Shown one piece after another: positions 16,740 to 24,241 of a DNA stretch of 25,643 nucleotides (within the stretch, counting starts at the first letter, position 1; every line of letters begins with the position of its first letter). Origin of the DNA: UBA5177 sp002413265 (lineage in GTDB: Bacteria; Chloroflexota; UBA5177). Position numbers and translations under genes: made by a program. The notes below the pieces were generated by a model, which searched no databases, was not told where the DNA came from, and saw nothing but the letters and a program-made list of their open reading frames with translations. The stretch spans positions 1 through 25,643 of the forward strand of contig DAIORV010000020.1 of NCBI GenBank assembly GCA_036752825.1, given 5' to 3'.

Positions 16740-17414
16740 CTGCACATTCTGGTTGTCGAAGATGAGCGCCGTCTCGGGGTGCTGGTAAAACGAGTGCTCA
16801 CGGAGGAACGGCACGCCGTCGACCTGGTTCACGAGGGAAATGAGGGTTTCGACCTCGCGTCGAGTGACACCTACGATCTCATCGTTCTCGACGTCATGCT
16901 GCCGGGAATGGATGGCTTTGAGATATGCAGGCAGCTTCGGGAAGACGAGGTGCATACGCCGGTTCTGATGCTGACCGCCAGAGACGCGGTTCAAGACCGG
17001 GTGGCGGGTTTGAATGTCGGAGCTGACGACTACCTGGTGAAGCCCTTCGCCATGGAAGAGTTCCTGGCTCGGGTGAACGCACTGCTGCGGCGGCGAGAGC
17101 ACAGTATGGTGATGTCGAGCGAGCTTCGCGTGGGCGACCTCGTTCTCGATCTTGTCCGTCATGAGGTGCGTAGGGCTGAGCGCATGATCGAGCTCACCGC
17201 AAAGGAGTTCGCTCTTCTCGAGTATCTAATGCGCAATCCCGGGCAGGTGCTTACGCGAACGCAGATAACGGACCGCGTTTGGCGATACGATCTCGATGCC
17301 TTGTCCAACGTCGTAGACACCTACATTCACTACCTACGAGACAAGATCGATCGAGGGTTTGCGCACAGTCTAATTAAGACGGTGCGCGGTGTCGGCTACA
17401 AAATCGAGGCATAA
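16740..17414 (+). CDS. OmpR/PhoB-family response regulator, apparent CTG start
   Basis: A 224-aa DNA-binding response regulator. The receiver begins HILVVEDERRLG with the acidic pair E7/D8, and has phosphate acceptor D51 (DLIVLDVMLPGMDGFE), T79 (LMLTARD) and K101 (YLVKPFAMEEF). The C-terminal winged helix (~125-222) shows LTAKEFALLEYLMRNPGQVLTR, then VWRYDLDALSNVVDTYIHYLR and a final TVRGVGYKIEA. All conserved receiver residues before GTG 16779 are in frame, so the protein must start upstream; CTG 16740 with GGAGG is the best fit. The kinase gene starts two bases after its stop, so the pair forms one system. Target genes are unknown. Confidence 0.9.
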   Translation: MHILVVEDERRLGVLVKRVLTEERHAVDLVHEGNEGFDLASSDTYDLIVLDVMLPGMDGFEICRQLREDEVHTPVLMLTARDAVQDRVAGLNVGADDYLVKPFAMEEFLARVNALLRRREHSMVMSSELRVGDLVLDLVRHEVRRAERMIELTAKEFALLEYLMRNPGQVLTRTQITDRVWRYDLDALSNVVDTYIHYLRDKIDRGFAHSLIKTVRGVGYKIEA

Positions 17415-17416
17415 CC

Positions 17417-18787
17417 GTGTTACGACGCTGGACGCTTGGCCGGCGGCCTTCGGTCGATCCTTCTACAGCAATTTTTACCAGCATTCGCTGGAAGCTGACT
17501 GCCTGGTACACAGGAGTACTGGGTGCCACCCTGCTCGTCATGGGGGTCGTCCTCTACCTCGGAGAGCAACAAAGCCTCCTCGGGCCTGTAGACAATGGTT
17601 TGCGTACGGCAGCTCAGAATCTCCAGCTTTACTGGCAGAGCGACCCGTCAGACACCTGTCAGCGAGCGGACCCGTCAATCACGGGAGGCGCTTTGTTCTG
17701 GGCATGCTTCGATGCTCGGGGCAGGCTCGCCGGGCAAAATCCATTCACCTCCACCGTACCGTCATTTCTGGACGTGTCAGCGGCGCGAGGCGCGATACAC
17801 AACGGGTCAGCCACGGACACCGTCGACAGTGAGACGGCGCTCAAATCGCTTCGAATCTACGCGCTACGCTTCACAACCGTTGCCGGCACTACCGGCGTCA
17901 TCGAGGTAGGCACGCCCGTCGGTGACCGGGTCCAAGCGCTCCAGCAACTCCTCTTCCTTTTGATCGTCTGCGGCTCTCTGGGGCTGCTGTTCGCTGCAGT
18001 TAGCGGCATATTCCTGGCCGCGCGCTCCCTGGCTCCGGTTCGGCTCGCCTACGTGCGGCAGCGAGACTTCGTTGCCAACGCGTCGCATGAGCTTCGAACG
18101 CCTCTCACCATGGTTCGAGCTGATGCAGAGGTGCTGTTGAGAGATCGAGGGCATTTGAATGAGGACCAGGCGGCACTGCTTGAAGACGTGGTTCTGGAGG
18201 CCTCTCACATGGCGGCACTGGCGAATAAGATGCTCGATCTGGCACGACTAGATGCGGGCCAGCTTCACCTCGAACAGGAAGTGATAGACCTGACGAGCCT
18301 GGCTCGGGACATTGCGCGTCGAGCAGAGGCACTGGCTCGCGAACAGGATGTTCAGCTGCGAGTAGCTGACGGCAATGCGGTGCTGGTCGTCGGCGATCCA
18401 ATACTGCTGGAGCATCTGGTTATGATCCTGGTGGACAATGCCATCAAATACAACCGGCCACGTGGAGAAGTGTTCCTCTCGACTCGGGCGACAGACGATG
18501 AAGCCGTCCTCGAGGTGCGTGACACGGGAATTGGCATAGACGCCGAGCACCTTCCGCATCTTGGCGAGCGCTTCTACCGAATCGACAAGGCGAGGTCGCG
18601 GGAGGCAGGGGGCGCGGGCCTCGGCCTTTCCATCGTGCGAGGAGTCGCCGATATGCATAAAGGTACGTTCCAGATCGAGAGCGAGCCTGGGGGCGGCACG
18701 ACGGCGGTGTTGCGGCTCCCTCTGCTGAAGTCGAACGTGGTGAGCCCCGATGAAACTGCCCGTCCCACGGCGGAAAGAGCGTCTTAA
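17417..18787 (+). CDS. Sensor histidine kinase without HAMP domain
   Basis: A 456-aa membrane kinase, partner of the upstream OmpR-type regulator. One helix at ~27-48, an extracytoplasmic sensor part of ~130 residues with two cysteines (C81, C97), and a second helix at ~178-201. The H-box FVANASHELRTPLTMVRAD carries H224. Catalytic boxes follow: N-box LVDNAIKYNRP, G1 DTGIGI, F-box GERFYRIDKARS and G2 GAGLGLSIV. Only about 23 residues separate the second helix from the phosphoacceptor, too few for a HAMP domain, so the signal passes directly into the dimerisation helix. It starts at GTG 17417, two bases behind the regulator's stop. The ligand is unknown. Confidence 0.93.
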   Translation: MLRRWTLGRRPSVDPSTAIFTSIRWKLTAWYTGVLGATLLVMGVVLYLGEQQSLLGPVDNGLRTAAQNLQLYWQSDPSDTCQRADPSITGGALFWACFDARGRLAGQNPFTSTVPSFLDVSAARGAIHNGSATDTVDSETALKSLRIYALRFTTVAGTTGVIEVGTPVGDRVQALQQLLFLLIVCGSLGLLFAAVSGIFLAARSLAPVRLAYVRQRDFVANASHELRTPLTMVRADAEVLLRDRGHLNEDQAALLEDVVLEASHMAALANKMLDLARLDAGQLHLEQEVIDLTSLARDIARRAEALAREQDVQLRVADGNAVLVVGDPILLEHLVMILVDNAIKYNRPRGEVFLSTRATDDEAVLEVRDTGIGIDAEHLPHLGERFYRIDKARSREAGGAGLGLSIVRGVADMHKGTFQIESEPGGGTTAVLRLPLLKSNVVSPDETARPTAERAS

Positions 18788-18807
18788 CCTCGGAGCGGAG
18801 AACTCGC

Positions 18808-18823
18808 GTCGCGCTAACGCGAC
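18808..18823. terminator. Small hairpin between convergent genes
   Basis: GTCGCG-CTAA-CGCGAC forms a perfect 6-bp stem with a four-base loop in the 43-base gap between the convergent kinase and DUF1360 genes. It has no T-tract on either strand. It may act as a weak bidirectional terminator; the position is the main argument. Confidence 0.35.
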
Positions 18824-18830
18824 AACCGGA

Positions 18831-19340
18831 CTACTTCTGTTCCCGTCGAAGCAGGTCCCGATCGGTGTAGACCAGCGACAACACCGCGTCGCTCGCCTGG
18901 CTGATAGCCGATGCGGCCATCACAGCAAGTAAGGGACGAGTGTAACGTGGCCAAAGATGTAAGGAATATGTCATGAGCGCGGCTATCCAGGTGCCGGTGC
19001 AGGTAGGACACAGCACAAGCTTGCCGATGGCGGCCCGAAGGCCGGTACCCTGGGGCCGCTTCTCGCCGTGCTCTTCTTTGATCACCGGCTTTCGAACTAC
19101 GGAAGTAATCTCGTCCTCGGATACCAGCTTCGACATGCGCAGCGTCGCCAGTCCCAGGAGAGCGACATCGAGAGCCTCGATTTTCTCCAGCCGGTTCTCC
19201 CTGCGTCGATAGAGCAAGAGGAAGCCTCCGAAAAGCGCGTTGTACAGGGCAATGAGCAACGCATAGGCGGGGTACGAGCGACCCGACGGCATGTCTGGAG
19301 TCTCGCTTCGCTCTTGAACTTCCTGATCCTGTGCCGGCAT
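18831..19340 (-). CDS. DUF1360 domain membrane protein
   Basis: About 169 aa. An N-terminal polar stretch leads to a hydrophobic helix (YPAYALLIALYNALFGGFLLLY, ~23-44), then ALDVALLGLATLRMSKLVSEDEITSVVRKP, which is the DUF1360 hallmark. Next come C111/C114 in LVLCPTCTGTWIAALM and a final hydrophobic part (PLLAVMAASAISQASDAVLSL). Members include B. subtilis YngL; the function is unknown. The frame is open to 19472, but ATG 19340 has GAGG seven bases upstream and gives the usual protein, whereas a longer form would overlap the divergent kinase gene. The CxxC pair could bind metal or form a disulphide. Confidence 0.82.
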   Translation of the reverse strand: MPAQDQEVQERSETPDMPSGRSYPAYALLIALYNALFGGFLLLYRRRENRLEKIEALDVALLGLATLRMSKLVSEDEITSVVRKPVIKEEHGEKRPQGTGLRAAIGKLVLCPTCTGTWIAALMTYSLHLWPRYTRPLLAVMAASAISQASDAVLSLVYTDRDLLRREQK

Positions 19341-19362
19341 GGCAGGCCTCGCAACCGTTAGT

Positions 19363-19390
19363 AACCTAGGTCTCCCATTAGAAGCATCAA
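19363..19390 (-). promoter_or_regulatory. Candidate promoter for the DUF1360 gene
   Basis: Read leftward: TTGATG (complement of 19385-19390), a 16-base spacer, and TAGGTT (complement of 19363-19368). This resembles actinobacterial vegetative promoters and would start transcription about 15-20 bases ahead of ATG 19340, leaving just enough room for the ribosome site. Confidence 0.35.
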
Positions 19391-19404
19391 TCGTGCCACC
19401 TCGG

Positions 19405-19410
19405 TATACT
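19405..19410 (+). promoter_or_regulatory. Candidate -10 element for the ComP-like kinase gene
   Basis: TATACT matches the -10 consensus at five of six bases and lies 24 bases ahead of ATG 19434. The expected -35 position (about 19381-19387) shows no good match, and it overlaps the -35 of the leftward candidate promoter. Confidence 0.3.
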
Positions 19411-19433
19411 TGCCGTGCCAGGAAAGTTGCCGC

Positions 19434-21623
19434 ATGGAAGCCATTCAACGCATTGTTGTCCGGGATAAGCATCCGGTATTCGATCCAGAGCTTCTTAGGC
19501 GTCCACTAAACCGAGTCGTTCTGACGGTCGTGGGTCTGGGACTCGCCGCACAGGTGGCAGCGCTGGTCCAGGTGGTTGGCGGTCATGGGAACGCGGCCAC
19601 GCCATTCGACCACGCCCTCTTTGCCCTGGTTGCCATCTTCTGGCTGGCGCTCGGCGTGCTCGTCTTCCTACAGCGGCGTGCGCGCAGAACCGGCCAGCTT
19701 TTCGCACTTGCCTCTGCCTTCGGTTCCGCTTTCGTTGCTTTCGGCACCCTGTACGGCACCAACACCGCTGATTCTCTAGTGTTTGCTGTCGGCTTGTTGT
19801 TCTTTCCGCCCTTTGTCTTCCTCTTCGCACGCGCCTTCTATGAGGAGATGCCTGCTCACAAAGCCGAACCGTTGTTGTTCCTGCCGCCGGCCCTGCTTTT
19901 GTGGCCCGGGGCGCGCGACCTGGCAAATCACACGACGACCATTGCCTGGAAGCTGGTGTTACTGTCCGTCGGCGTGTACCTGGTGGCTGCCGCGCTGCAG
20001 GCTTGGCACGACCTCGGACTGGCGTGTTCACCCCAACAAGCGGCACAAAGCCGTGCTCTGCTTTTTGGGCTCATCGCCGGCACCATACCCGGAATCATCG
20101 TGTTCATCGTGCCGATCGTGGCTACCGACAGCGTGAAGTTTCCGATCGCCTGGGTCGCGCCCATCATCCTTCTCTTCCTTGTAGGAATGAGCTACTCGGT
20201 ACTGCTTTTCGAGTTCAGCGAGGCGGATCTTATCATCCGCCGTGGAGTCGTATACGCCGTGCTTACGGCTGCCATAGTGATGGCCTACGGTGGATTGGGC
20301 GTCGTACTTAATGCCAGTCGTAATACGGTCAAGGACCCCGCGGGTGGCCTCAGTTTCGTGCTAGTAACCGTTATCATCGGCGCGGCCTTTGCGCCCCTTA
20401 CGTACCTGGCTCGGCGGCTCGTCGACTGGGTGCTGTACGGACGAAAGGCAGACCGTTGGGCATTGCTGCAGGACTTGACGGCGCATCTCTCCCGGATCAT
20501 GCAGCCCCATCAGGTCGGCGATGTACTGGTGAGAGAAATGGTCGATGCCTTGAACCTTCGTGGGGCCTTCCTGCTCCGGCGCATGGACGATGATTCCTTC
20601 CTCGTGCGCCATCGCAGTACCAGCTCTGGAGGACCCGAACATGAGCCCATCCTCGACGCCCTCGCCCTCGACCGAAGGTCGCTTGAAGAAGCGCTGGGAG
20701 ACCCGCCCCAGGCCGTTCTCTTGGTCCATACGAAGCCTTTGACGTCCGGAAGGCGAGACGTCGTGCCGGAACGGTATAGGGTTTTGGACGAAAACGGAGC
20801 TGCCCTAAGCGTGCCCCTGGTCACGCGCTCCGGTCTCGAGGGAGTTCTGTGCCTTCAAGCCAAGCAGGCGCATGACGCGTTTGACGCCGATGACCTGGCC
20901 CTGCTCTGGCCCGTCATCCGGCAGGCTACCGCGGCATTGGATAATGCGCTTCTCTTCGCCAGACTCGAAGAGAAGGTCGAAGAGCTTCGCGGCGCATATC
21001 GCAGGATCTCGCGAGAACAAGAAGCGGAGCGTGCCCGCCTGGCGCGCGAGCTGCACGATGGGACGGCCCAAGAACTGGCGGGTCTGATTACCCTGGCGAC
21101 GGTGGCCGAGCGCCAGCTCGGGGCCAACGGAGACCCCGCGCGGAGCACGCTGGATCGCCTCAAGCAGCAGGCCGAGGATGCCTACCAAGGTGTGCGGCGT
21201 GCCAGTCACGCGCTGCGGCCTCTGATGCTCGATGACTTTGGCCTGGTGCCGACACTGTCGCGCTATCTGGACGGATTTCGCGACTCGACGGGCATTTCCG
21301 TCGACTTCGTCGCGCAGGACGTCGGCGATCTGTCTGACGATGTCGAGCTGGCTTTGTTTCGCGTCGCCCAGGAGTGCATGGAAAACGTGCGGAAGCACAG
21401 CGGGTCATCCAGTGCCCGCGTCGAGCTAAACCGGGTCGACGGGCACGTGACGCTCGCCGTCCAGGATGGTGGCCGGGGAATGAATCTAGGAGGCGGACGT
21501 GGTATAGGTCTCGCCGGAATGCGTGAGCGTGTGGAAGCCGTAGGGGGCAGCATCCAGGTGACGAGCGGAAGTGAAAAAGGAGTCCAGGTGCACGCGTGGA
21601 TTCCAGTCGAGGAAAGCCGGTGA
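19434..21623 (+). CDS. Multi-spanning sensor histidine kinase (HisKA_3, ComP-like) with GAF-like domain
   Basis: About 729 aa. The first ~300 residues hold eight or nine membrane helices, among them VVLTVVGLGLAAQVAALVQ and FPIAWVAPIILLFLVGMSYS, giving a membrane-embedded sensor like those of ComP-type kinases. A GAF-like cytoplasmic domain follows (~360-520; LRGAFLLRRMDDDSFLVRH to AFDADDLALLWPVIRQATAALDNAL). The HisKA_3 helix carries H541 (RARLARELHDGTAQELAGL) and the ATPase domain has QECMENVRKHS, DGGRGMN and GIGLAGMRERVEAVGG. ATG 19434 is preceded by AGGAAAG (19420-19426); a TTG eight codons earlier is less likely. The stop overlaps the regulator's start as GTGA, so they act as a pair. The signal is unknown; a lipophilic or membrane-borne cue is only a guess. 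Confidence 0.92.
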   Translation: MEAIQRIVVRDKHPVFDPELLRRPLNRVVLTVVGLGLAAQVAALVQVVGGHGNAATPFDHALFALVAIFWLALGVLVFLQRRARRTGQLFALASAFGSAFVAFGTLYGTNTADSLVFAVGLLFFPPFVFLFARAFYEEMPAHKAEPLLFLPPALLLWPGARDLANHTTTIAWKLVLLSVGVYLVAAALQAWHDLGLACSPQQAAQSRALLFGLIAGTIPGIIVFIVPIVATDSVKFPIAWVAPIILLFLVGMSYSVLLFEFSEADLIIRRGVVYAVLTAAIVMAYGGLGVVLNASRNTVKDPAGGLSFVLVTVIIGAAFAPLTYLARRLVDWVLYGRKADRWALLQDLTAHLSRIMQPHQVGDVLVREMVDALNLRGAFLLRRMDDDSFLVRHRSTSSGGPEHEPILDALALDRRSLEEALGDPPQAVLLVHTKPLTSGRRDVVPERYRVLDENGAALSVPLVTRSGLEGVLCLQAKQAHDAFDADDLALLWPVIRQATAALDNALLFARLEEKVEELRGAYRRISREQEAERARLARELHDGTAQELAGLITLATVAERQLGANGDPARSTLDRLKQQAEDAYQGVRRASHALRPLMLDDFGLVPTLSRYLDGFRDSTGISVDFVAQDVGDLSDDVELALFRVAQECMENVRKHSGSSSARVELNRVDGHVTLAVQDGGRGMNLGGGRGIGLAGMRERVEAVGGSIQVTSGSEKGVQVHAWIPVEESR

Positions 21624-22285
21624 GTGCCCAGCGGACCAGCGTCGTCCTGATCGACGACCACACGGTGCTGCGCGACGGACTGAAGTTGTTGCTGTCTCTC
21701 GAACCCGATCTCGAGGTTGTCGGTGAGGCGGGGACCGGCCGCGAGGGCGTATCGGTGGCGCAAGAGAAGCGGCCCGCGGTGGTGGTCACCGACGTGGGCC
21801 TGCCGGACATAGACGGTGTCGCGGTCACACGCCAATTGCGGGAGACGCTGCCCGAGACTCGAGTCTTGGTTCTCACGGTTCACGACGAGGAGCACTACGT
21901 ATTCACGCTTATCCAGGCGGGCGCCAGCGGCTATCTGTTGAAGAACTCCGCCGGGAATGATCTGGTGGAAGCAATACGGACCGTCGCAGCGGGCAAGCCG
22001 TGGCTGCAGCCAGAGATCGCCATGCGCTTGATGAGCGTCGCCTCGGGTCCAGCCAGAGAACAAGCTCGTGGACTTGCGAGTCTCATTGAGCCGCTTACTT
22101 CTAGAGAGATTGAGGTCCTGAAGCTCCTCGCCGGCGCCGCTTCCAACAAGGAGATTGCGGATCGCCTGGTCATAAGCACGCGGACGGTGGAAACGCATCT
22201 CGCCAACATCTATGGAAAGCTGGCGGTGCGTGGACGCACCGAGGCGATGTTGTGGGCGATTCACGAGGGAATAGTAACGGCCTAG
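21620..22285 (+). CDS. LuxR/NarL-family response regulator
   Basis: A 221-aa regulator. The receiver starts SVVLIDDHTVLRDGL with D12/D13, phosphate acceptor D58 (VVVTDVGLPDIDG) and K in SGYLLKNSAG. The C-terminal LuxR helix-turn-helix (~150-215) reads LTSREIEVLKLLAGAASNKEIA followed by STRTVETHLANIYGKL. I choose GTG 21620, which overlaps the kinase stop in GTGA and has GAGGAAAG (21609-21616) just upstream; a GTG at 21596 lies inside the kinase gene without a good ribosome site. It is the cognate of the ComP-like kinase. Targets are not visible, though it could act on the downstream importer. Confidence 0.93.
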   Translation: MSAQRTSVVLIDDHTVLRDGLKLLLSLEPDLEVVGEAGTGREGVSVAQEKRPAVVVTDVGLPDIDGVAVTRQLRETLPETRVLVLTVHDEEHYVFTLIQAGASGYLLKNSAGNDLVEAIRTVAAGKPWLQPEIAMRLMSVASGPAREQARGLASLIEPLTSREIEVLKLLAGAASNKEIADRLVISTRTVETHLANIYGKLAVRGRTEAMLWAIHEGIVTA

Positions 22286-22305
22286 ATTCCGGCGATCACG
22301 CCGCG

Positions 22306-22340
22306 CAGCCTCGTGCCTGCTTGCCGTTTACACGAGGCTG
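22306..22340. repeat. 10-bp inverted repeat between the LuxR regulator and the importer operon
   Basis: CAGCCTCGTG (22306-22315) and its exact complement CACGAGGCTG (22331-22340) flank a 15-base loop. It begins 21 bases after the regulator stop and has no T-tract. It may be a factor-assisted terminator for the two-component operon. Alternatively it may be an operator: a weak promoter-like pair TTTACA (22327-22332) and TATGCA (22349-22354), spaced 16, overlaps its right arm and would drive the binding-protein gene. Confidence 0.4.
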
Positions 22341-22453
22341 AGCGGTAGTATGCATATTAGGGAGTGATACGTTCGGAGATGTTAGGAGAGAGCGTACCCG
22401 GGACTTCCAACATGTGGCGGCCACAGAGGCCGTAAATAAAGGAGAGAGTGTGC

Positions 22454-24136
22454 ATGGCTGTACTCCGCGGTGGAAAGAGCGTCCTTTCAATTGTGCTGTC
22501 TGTGGCGTTTGTCCTGTCCTTGGCCGCCTGTGGATCGAGCTCAACCAGCGGCAAGACTCCCGTCGCCGCCAAGGGATCCAGCACTCTTCGCTGGTGGAAC
22601 AACTGGGGTGACACGTGGGTCAAGTCATTCGACCCCGCCGAGATCACCGACTCGGTCTCGATCGCGAACGTGAACCTCATCTACTCGAACCTGGTCAAGG
22701 CTGACTACCCGAGTCTGAAAATCATTCCGGACCTGGCGACGTGGACGGTGTCGAGCGACCACAAGGTCTACACGTTCCACATAAAAAAAGCAGCGAAGTT
22801 CAGCAACGGGGACCCGGTGACCGCTGACGACGCGGCCTGGAGCATATCTCGAGCGCTTCTGCCCGCTACAAAATCGCCGGTAGCTACTACCTATCTGGGG
22901 GAGATCGCCGGTGCCGCAGAAGTGGCGGCGGGGAAGGCTACGACGGTAAGTGGTCTCAAAGTGGTGGACGCGCACACGCTGCAGATCACACTCAAAGACC
23001 CGATTGCGTATTTCCTGGGCACGCTGAGCTATCCGACGGCCGATGTTCTCGACAAGAAGGTCATGCAGGGAAAGGCTCCGGCAACCTACTTGACGAACAC
23101 CTGTTCCGGAAATGTCGGATCCGGTCCGTTCGAGCTGGTGTGCCTGAACAACGGGAGCGGCAAGAGCTCCTTCTACCCGTCGGGTCATACATCGTTTACG
23201 AAGTTCAAACCCAATCCGCATTACTTCGGCAAGAAGCCGAAGATCGACATTCTCGGCACCTTCTACGCGAAGAGCGACGACGTCTATCACGCATACGAGG
23301 CGAACGAGGTCGACGGGACGCCGGTTCCGGGTGCTGACCTGGCTCGCGCGGAGAAGCTTGCCGGCTTCTCGAAAAAGCCCGCGCTCATCACGGACTACAT
23401 CACGCCGAACCAGACGCTTCCACCGTTCAACAACGTCAATTGCCGCCTGGCGGTTGCATACGCGGTGGATCGGGAAAACATTAACAATAAACTACTCCGC
23501 GGCACGCAAGGTCCGCTGTATGACGTCCTGCCTCCAGGCCTTCCGGGTTACACCGGACGCCAGCCCGATGTTCCGTACTTCGATCTGACCAAGGCGAAGC
23601 AATACCTGAACAACTGCCCCGGCAAGCTGAACAATGTCGGGTGGGCGTATCAGGACACGAGCACGGACATTACGCACGAGTACAACGCGATCCTTGGCAA
23701 CCTCCATCAGATCGGCGCAAATCTCGTGCTCAAGCCGTTGACATTCAATGCTTGGCTCAATGTGGTCGGGGGACCCACCATGAATTCGACCAAGAGTCAA
23801 GAGCGGATCACTGAGAACCTGTGGCTCGATGACTACCCCGACTCTCAGGACTGGCTGCAAAACCTGCTCACGTCGACCGCCAACTACGACATCGGAGGCT
23901 TCAAGAACCCCACGTTCGACTCGCTGGTGCTCAAAGGAAACACCACCTTCAATACTGCACAGCGTGCTTCGATCTACAAGCAGGCCTCAAAGATCGCTCT
24001 GAAGGACGGAGCGTGGATCGCGGTGGGATTCGCCTACAACATTTACGTGATCAACCCGCGTGTGCACGGCATCATCAACACGGCAAGCCTCCCGCAGCCG
24101 ATCGGCAACGACTGGTCTAACGTTTCGATCGGCTAG
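22454..24136 (+). CDS. Peptide/dipeptide ABC transporter substrate-binding lipoprotein (SBP family 5)
   Basis: A 560-aa extracytoplasmic receptor that delivers ligand to the permeases encoded downstream. A lipoprotein signal (KSVLSIVLSVAFVLSLAAC, lipid-bearing C26) precedes a serine-rich linker. The mature domain shows family-5 features: SFDPAEITDSVSIANVNLIYSNLV, then PDLATWTVSSDHKVYTFHIKKAAKFSNGDPVTADDAAWSI, VGSGPFELV, and NCRLAVAYAVDREN. Typical ligands are oligopeptides, dipeptides or nickel/haem-like solutes; the exact one is not predictable. ATG 22454 has AAAGGAG seven bases upstream; the GTG at 22448 is too close to that site. The gene has a 168-base leader and ends 14 bases before a large palindrome. 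Confidence 0.95.
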   Translation: MAVLRGGKSVLSIVLSVAFVLSLAACGSSSTSGKTPVAAKGSSTLRWWNNWGDTWVKSFDPAEITDSVSIANVNLIYSNLVKADYPSLKIIPDLATWTVSSDHKVYTFHIKKAAKFSNGDPVTADDAAWSISRALLPATKSPVATTYLGEIAGAAEVAAGKATTVSGLKVVDAHTLQITLKDPIAYFLGTLSYPTADVLDKKVMQGKAPATYLTNTCSGNVGSGPFELVCLNNGSGKSSFYPSGHTSFTKFKPNPHYFGKKPKIDILGTFYAKSDDVYHAYEANEVDGTPVPGADLARAEKLAGFSKKPALITDYITPNQTLPPFNNVNCRLAVAYAVDRENINNKLLRGTQGPLYDVLPPGLPGYTGRQPDVPYFDLTKAKQYLNNCPGKLNNVGWAYQDTSTDITHEYNAILGNLHQIGANLVLKPLTFNAWLNVVGGPTMNSTKSQERITENLWLDDYPDSQDWLQNLLTSTANYDIGGFKNPTFDSLVLKGNTTFNTAQRASIYKQASKIALKDGAWIAVGFAYNIYVINPRVHGIINTASLPQPIGNDWSNVSIG

Positions 24137-24150
24137 ATTTCGGTGATGAA

Positions 24151-24182
24151 AAGGGCTCCGGCAGCTAGCTGCCGGAGCCCTT
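24151..24182. terminator. Perfect 32-bp palindrome (intra-operon terminator or attenuator)
   Basis: AAGGGCTCCGGCAGCT (24151-24166) is followed at once by its exact complement (24167-24182). As RNA this folds into a very stable GC-rich hairpin with about 14 pairs once a small loop is allowed. It is followed by TTGGTTC rather than a run of Ts. It sits 14 bases after the binding-protein stop and 59 bases before the permease ATG, the usual place for a partial terminator or RNA-stabilising hairpin that keeps binding protein in excess over permease. Confidence 0.6.
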
Positions 24183-24241
24183 GGTTCATGCCGGAGACGG
24201 AATTGTTAGTGTAAAAAAGGGACTGGATCAGGAGAGCTGTC

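Noticed and set aside
16779..16781. GTG as start of the OmpR-type regulator
   Set aside because: It would remove the first strand and the acidic pocket (E7/D8) needed for phosphorylation.
22379..22435. 18-codon leader frame ahead of the substrate-binding protein gene
   Set aside because: No spaced ribosome site (GGAG abuts the ATG) and no repeated codons suggestive of attenuation.
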